A program made the position numbers and the translations under genes. Positions 4,956 through 8,380 of a stretch of DNA of 8,380 bases are shown here, in pieces. This DNA comes from Spirochaetota bacterium. Its GTDB lineage: Bacteria; Spirochaetota; GWE2-31-10; MWDO01. Position 1 is the first letter of the stretch; the number at the start of each line of letters is the position of its first letter. Location of the stretch: assembly GCA_017998755.1 (NCBI GenBank), contig JAGOCL010000095.1:1-8380 (forward strand). Direction: 5' to 3'. Below the pieces are notes generated by a model. That model did not search any database. It had not been told where the DNA came from and saw only the letters and a list, made by a program, of their open reading frames with translations.

Positions 4956-6464
4956 ATGAAAAAAGCGGTATTAGATAGTTGTATAATAATCGATTACGTC
5001 GTATCGAGGAATAATGAGAAACATTTGGATCTGATAAAAACGGTATTGGAGAAAAATATCGGTTACGTATCGACCTCGTCGTTATCTGGGATTATCGAGA
5101 CGGTAAAGAAGATCGATAAAAATAAGCTAGATTTTTTATACTCTTTATTAAAAAAATTAAACGTTGCCAAAACTCCGTCGTATATCGATTATAACGAAAA
5201 ACTCGCTAAGATTGATTTTGAAAATTATCTCGTTGAACTTTCAGCGCTCTCTATCGACGGTTTGGTCGTTACTACGGACGACGATTTTCTTAAGAATTCC
5301 GATAAAGCGGTTCATTTCGACGATTATATGGAAGATTTATTAGAAAACGACAAAATTTATAATAAAGAAGTAAATTTCTTCAACCTTTACGAAATTAACC
5401 GCAGGTTTTATTCGAAATTCGAGAAAAGTTTAGACCGAGTTTTAAATAGCGGTTGGCTCATACTGGGGAAGGAAGTAGGCGAATTTGAGAAAAAGTTTTC
5501 AGAATATTGCGGAGTTGAGAATTGTATCGGCGTCAGCAACGGACTGGACGCGCTAATACTTATTATCGAGGCGTATAAACGTCTGGGAATGTTCAAAGAA
5601 AAAGACGAGATTATCGTTCCGTCTAACACATATATTGCGACAATTCTCGCCATATCCACGGCGGGGCTTGTTCCTGTATTAGTCGAGCCGTCGATAGATA
5701 CTTATAATATTGATCCTGATTTGATAGAAAGCAAAATTTCCGAAAAAACTAAAGCGATAATGGTCGTTCATCTTTACGGGCAAGCGTGCGATATGGATCG
5801 TATAAATTCCGTCGCTAAAAAATATAATTTGAAAGTTATCGAAGATTGCGCGCAAGCTCACGGAGCGAAGTATAAAGGGAAAAGAATCGGAGGGCTTGGG
5901 GACGCGGCGGGGTTCAGTTTTTTTCCGTCGAAGAATATCGGGGCTTTAGGCGACGCAGGGGCGGTTACGTCGAACGACAAAACGCTTTCAGATTGCGTAA
6001 GAATATTGAGGAATTACGGTTCGGAAAAAAAATATGTTAATTTTTACAAAGGATACAATTACCGGCTAGACGAGATACAGGCGGCTTTCATTTCCGACAA
6101 GATTGATATTTTGGATGAAGATAACGATAGAAGGACCGAAATCGCCCATTATTATCTGAAAAACATTAAGAACTTAAAAATAATTTTGCCGAACGTTCCT
6201 TCATATACCAAACCGGTATGGCATCAATTCGTTATACGGACGGACGATAGAGATAAACTTCAGGATTATCTTAAGAATATTAAGATCAATACGATGATAC
6301 ATTATCCTATTCCGCCGCACAAGCAGAACGCGTATAAAGAGTGGAATAGTATGTCGTATCCCATAGCGGAGAAAATCCACAAAGAAGTTCTCAGTTTGCC
6401 TATCAGTCAGGTAATGGAGGACTGGGAAGTCGAGCGAGTAGTCGAGGCGATTAACTCGTATTAG
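4956..6464 (+). CDS. PIN domain fused to DegT/DnrJ/EryC1/StrS sugar aminotransferase (FdtB/QdtB-like)
   Basis: 502-residue fusion. Residues 1-128 form a PIN (VapC-like, PIN_3-type) domain: AVLDSCIIIDYV with the first metal acid at D7, E48 in SSLSGIIETV, DFENYLVELSA at 87-97 where relatives have DFEDA, and VVTTDDDF at 104-111. After a short linker (129-137), VNFFNLYEINRRF opens a complete PLP-dependent sugar aminotransferase (about 139-502): NSGWLILGKEV (164-174), SNGLDAL (194-200), D297 and Q300 in VIEDCAQAHG contacting the cofactor, and K326 in FFPSKNIGALGD as Schiff-base lysine. The C-terminal WHQFVIRT and IHYPIPPHKQNAY are close to FdtB/QdtB, which aminate C3 of dTDP-3-keto-6-deoxyhexoses. 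Family aminotransferases are about 360-370 residues, so the extra N-terminus equals one PIN domain. The ATG has a weak AAAGAG site; internal M126 has no Shine-Dalgarno, so a full-length fusion is likely. N90 replaces a usual Asp, so RNase activity is uncertain. It heads an operon with rmlA 13 nt downstream. Confidence 0.88.
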   Translation: MKKAVLDSCIIIDYVVSRNNEKHLDLIKTVLEKNIGYVSTSSLSGIIETVKKIDKNKLDFLYSLLKKLNVAKTPSYIDYNEKLAKIDFENYLVELSALSIDGLVVTTDDDFLKNSDKAVHFDDYMEDLLENDKIYNKEVNFFNLYEINRRFYSKFEKSLDRVLNSGWLILGKEVGEFEKKFSEYCGVENCIGVSNGLDALILIIEAYKRLGMFKEKDEIIVPSNTYIATILAISTAGLVPVLVEPSIDTYNIDPDLIESKISEKTKAIMVVHLYGQACDMDRINSVAKKYNLKVIEDCAQAHGAKYKGKRIGGLGDAAGFSFFPSKNIGALGDAGAVTSNDKTLSDCVRILRNYGSEKKYVNFYKGYNYRLDEIQAAFISDKIDILDEDNDRRTEIAHYYLKNIKNLKIILPNVPSYTKPVWHQFVIRTDDRDKLQDYLKNIKINTMIHYPIPPHKQNAYKEWNSMSYPIAEKIHKEVLSLPISQVMEDWEVERVVEAINSY

Positions 6465-6477
6465 AAAGGAATATGTT

Positions 6478-7350
6478 ATGAAAGGTATAATATTAGCAGG
6501 CGGAAGCGGAACAAGGTTGTATCCGGTAACTCAGGTAGTTTCAAAGCAGATTTTACCAATCTACGATAAGCCGATGATTTATTATCCGTTATCCATACTT
6601 ATGCTTGCCGGTATAAGAGATATATTGATAATATCGACTCCGCGGGATATAGTTTTTTTTAAAGAATTATTTGGCGGAGGCAAACGGCTTGGTTTAAACT
6701 TTTCATACGAGATACAGGAGAAACCAAACGGACTGGCGGAAGCGTTTATTATCGGAGAAAAATTTATCGGATCCGACGACGTTACTTTGATATTAGGGGA
6801 TAACATTTTATACGGAGAAAGTTTGCCGGAGATGCTTAAAAGCGCCATAAAGAAAAACTCGGGAGCGACGATATTCGGTTATTACGTTGACAATCCTACT
6901 TCCTACGGCGTTGTCGAGTTTGACGATAATTTCAAAGCTATATCTCTCGAGGAAAAACCTCAAAATCCCAGATCCAATTACGCTATTCCCGGACTTTATA
7001 TTTACGATAACAACGTCGTTAATATTTCCAAAACTATTAAACCTTCGGCGCGCGGCGAACTGGAGATAACCGACGTTAATAAAGTATATCTAGAAAACGA
7101 CAAACTAACTGTAGTAACTCTCGGGAGAGGAGTCGCGTGGCTTGATTCGGGAACTATTGAAGATTTACACGAAGCGGCGGCTTTTATCGAGGTCATAGAG
7201 AAGAGGCAAGGGTTGAAGATCGCCTGTATAGAGGAGATCGCGTATAAAATGGGTTTTATCTCGCGCGACGATCTGATAAAACTCGGCGAGTCTCTTTCAA
7301 AAAGTCAATACGGTAAGTATATATTGAAGATTGCGAACATGGAGAAATAA
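6478..7350 (+). CDS. rmlA: Glucose-1-phosphate thymidylyltransferase RmlA
   Basis: 290 residues, the normal RmlA/RfbA length. It makes dTDP-glucose and diphosphate from dTTP and glucose-1-phosphate, the first step to dTDP-deoxysugars, in the cytoplasm. Visible signatures: the nucleotide loop LAGGSGTRLYPVT (6-18), SKQILPIYDKPMIYYPLS (22-39), metal-binding D108 in ILGDN, EEKPQNP (158-164), GLYIYD (172-177), RGELEITD (192-199) and WLDSGT (221-226) with D223 as the second metal ligand. AAAGGA (6465-6470) lies 7 nt before the ATG. Only 13 nt separate it from the aminotransferase stop, and rmlB starts on the base after its stop, so the three are very likely one transcript. Codon use, with many GCG, TCG and GAC codons, matches its operon partners and differs from the AT-rich genes upstream. 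Nothing is missing. Confidence 0.97.
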   Translation: MKGIILAGGSGTRLYPVTQVVSKQILPIYDKPMIYYPLSILMLAGIRDILIISTPRDIVFFKELFGGGKRLGLNFSYEIQEKPNGLAEAFIIGEKFIGSDDVTLILGDNILYGESLPEMLKSAIKKNSGATIFGYYVDNPTSYGVVEFDDNFKAISLEEKPQNPRSNYAIPGLYIYDNNVVNISKTIKPSARGELEITDVNKVYLENDKLTVVTLGRGVAWLDSGTIEDLHEAAAFIEVIEKRQGLKIACIEEIAYKMGFISRDDLIKLGESLSKSQYGKYILKIANMEK

Positions 7351-8370
7351 ATGAAAACTATATTAATCACCGGCGGAGCGGGATTTATCGGTTCCAATTT
7401 TATAGAATATTTTCTTGAGAAATATCAAGAGTACGTCGTCGTCAATCTTGATAAGTTGACATACGCCGGAAATCTCGACAATCTCGCCTCAGTTGTAGAC
7501 AATCCGAGATACAAATTTATCAAAGGGGATATCTGCGACGACGGGTTAGTAGAGACGATCTTTAGGGATTATAAAATATCCGGAGTCATTCACTTTGCCG
7601 CGGAGTCGCATGTGGACAATTCTATCAAGAACCCAAAAGAGTTTATTCTGACTAACATATACGGTTCGTACGTTTTATTGAATACCGCGAAGAATTTTTG
7701 GACAAGCGCTCCATTTGTTTATAAGGAAGAATATATCGGATCGAGATTTCTTCACGTCTCTACCGACGAAGTTTATGGAACTCTTGGCGACGAGGGGTAT
7801 TTTACGGAAAATACTTCTTACGCGCCAAACTCGCCGTATAGCGCGTCGAAAGCGAGTTCGGATATGATAGCGAGAAGTTATAGGCATACCTTCGGACTGG
7901 ATACTTTGATCACAAACTGCTCGAACAATTACGGTCCCAAACAGCACGACGAAAAACTTATACCGACGATAATAAGAAACGCCGTTAACGGTAAACCTAT
8001 ACCGATATACGGCAAAGGGGAGAACATTAGAGATTGGTTGTATGTCCTAGATCATTGCCGGGCGATAGACCTTGTTTTTCATAGAGGGGCTTCGGGCGAG
8101 ACTTATAACGTTGGAACGCGAAATGAACTGAAAAATATCGATTTGACGTATAAAATATGTTCTGTGTTGGACGAGTTGAAACCGGCTCCTTCCGGAAAAA
8201 AATTTAGCGATCAGATAACTTTTGTAAGCGACCGTCCTGGGCACGATCTAAGATACGCCATCGATCCGACCAAAATCGAGAAGGAGCTGGGGTTTAAAGC
8301 CAAACATACTTTCGAGGATTGTTTAAAAGAAACAGTCTTGTGGTATTTGAAGAAATCTGTGTTAAAATAA
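7351..8370 (+). CDS. rmlB: dTDP-glucose 4,6-dehydratase RmlB
   Basis: 339-residue short-chain dehydrogenase/reductase of the extended type. It converts dTDP-glucose to dTDP-4-keto-6-deoxyglucose using bound NAD+, the branch point to rhamnose and amino-deoxy sugars. Visible: Rossmann glycine motif TGGAGFIG (7-14), LDKLTYAGNL (33-42), HFAAESHVDNS (81-91), catalytic STDEVYG (137-143) with T138, D139 and E140, YSASK (163-167) with the Tyr/Lys pair, NCSNNYGPKQ (189-198) and RDWLYVLDHC (227-236). Length is normal or slightly short. The ATG follows the rmlA TAA with no gap, and GGAG (7341-7344) lies 6 nt upstream within the rmlA end. Only 10 nt of sequence follow the stop, so it cannot be seen whether rmlC/rmlD or a QdtA/FdtA-type ketoisomerase comes next. 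Confidence 0.97.
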   Translation: MKTILITGGAGFIGSNFIEYFLEKYQEYVVVNLDKLTYAGNLDNLASVVDNPRYKFIKGDICDDGLVETIFRDYKISGVIHFAAESHVDNSIKNPKEFILTNIYGSYVLLNTAKNFWTSAPFVYKEEYIGSRFLHVSTDEVYGTLGDEGYFTENTSYAPNSPYSASKASSDMIARSYRHTFGLDTLITNCSNNYGPKQHDEKLIPTIIRNAVNGKPIPIYGKGENIRDWLYVLDHCRAIDLVFHRGASGETYNVGTRNELKNIDLTYKICSVLDELKPAPSGKKFSDQITFVSDRPGHDLRYAIDPTKIEKELGFKAKHTFEDCLKETVLWYLKKSVLK

Positions 8371-8380
8371 CTTTACCGAA

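Noticed and set aside
5331..6464. Separate aminotransferase starting at internal M126
   Set aside because: No Shine-Dalgarno lies before this ATG, and it lies within the end of the PIN domain; the frame is open throughout.
1..8380. CRISPR array, tRNA, rRNA or insertion sequence
   Set aside because: No regularly spaced repeats, no cloverleaf or rRNA signatures, and no transposase motifs or terminal inverted repeats were seen on either strand.

Overview
The window comes from a low-GC, probably anaerobic or host-associated bacterium. The wording of the HsdM/HsdS proteins and the sugar genes would fit a spirochaete (Treponema-like) or a similar gut lineage, but no rRNA or tRNA is present to settle this. 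All genes lie on the + strand. Three blocks can be told apart by gene content and by base and codon use.

Block 1 (1-2835, with debris to 3043) is part of a type I restriction-modification locus: the 3' end of hsdM, then a rhuM-family gene, then a complete two-domain hsdS. The three genes are chained by short stop/start overlaps. The last 41 nt of hsdM, including the coupling junction, is duplicated almost exactly at the end of rhuM. This makes rhuM look like a cassette placed between hsdM and hsdS without breaking coupling. No hsdR is in view. Straight after hsdS are two short out-of-frame gene remnants.

Block 2 (3046-4761) is very AT-rich. It holds a small acidic gene I do not recognise, a textbook MNT/HEPN (MntA/HepT) toxin-antitoxin pair with all signature residues, and a decayed yeiH-like (UPF0324) membrane-protein gene with an internal deletion and a frameshift in an A tract. 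With block 1 this reads as a defence/accessory island with much gene decay.

Block 3 (4762-8370) has visibly more CG-containing codons and starts a nucleotide-sugar operon. A 194-nt intergenic region carries a good sigma-70-type promoter (TTGATT, 17 nt, TATAAT), a perfect 9-bp inverted repeat overlapping the -10 box, and a leader hairpin. Then come a 502-residue protein with an N-terminal PIN (VapC-like ribonuclease) domain fused to a DegT/DnrJ/EryC1/StrS sugar aminotransferase (FdtB/QdtB-like), rmlA and rmlB. RmlA and RmlB convert glucose-1-phosphate to dTDP-4-keto-6-deoxyglucose. The aminotransferase most likely acts on a 3-keto isomer of that product to give a dTDP-3-amino-3,6-dideoxyhexose for surface glycans; the expected ketoisomerase is not in the window.

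The most unusual item is the PIN-aminotransferase fusion, a putative RNase domain covalently attached to a surface-sugar enzyme at the head of its operon. Second is the duplicated hsdM tail that frames rhuM.
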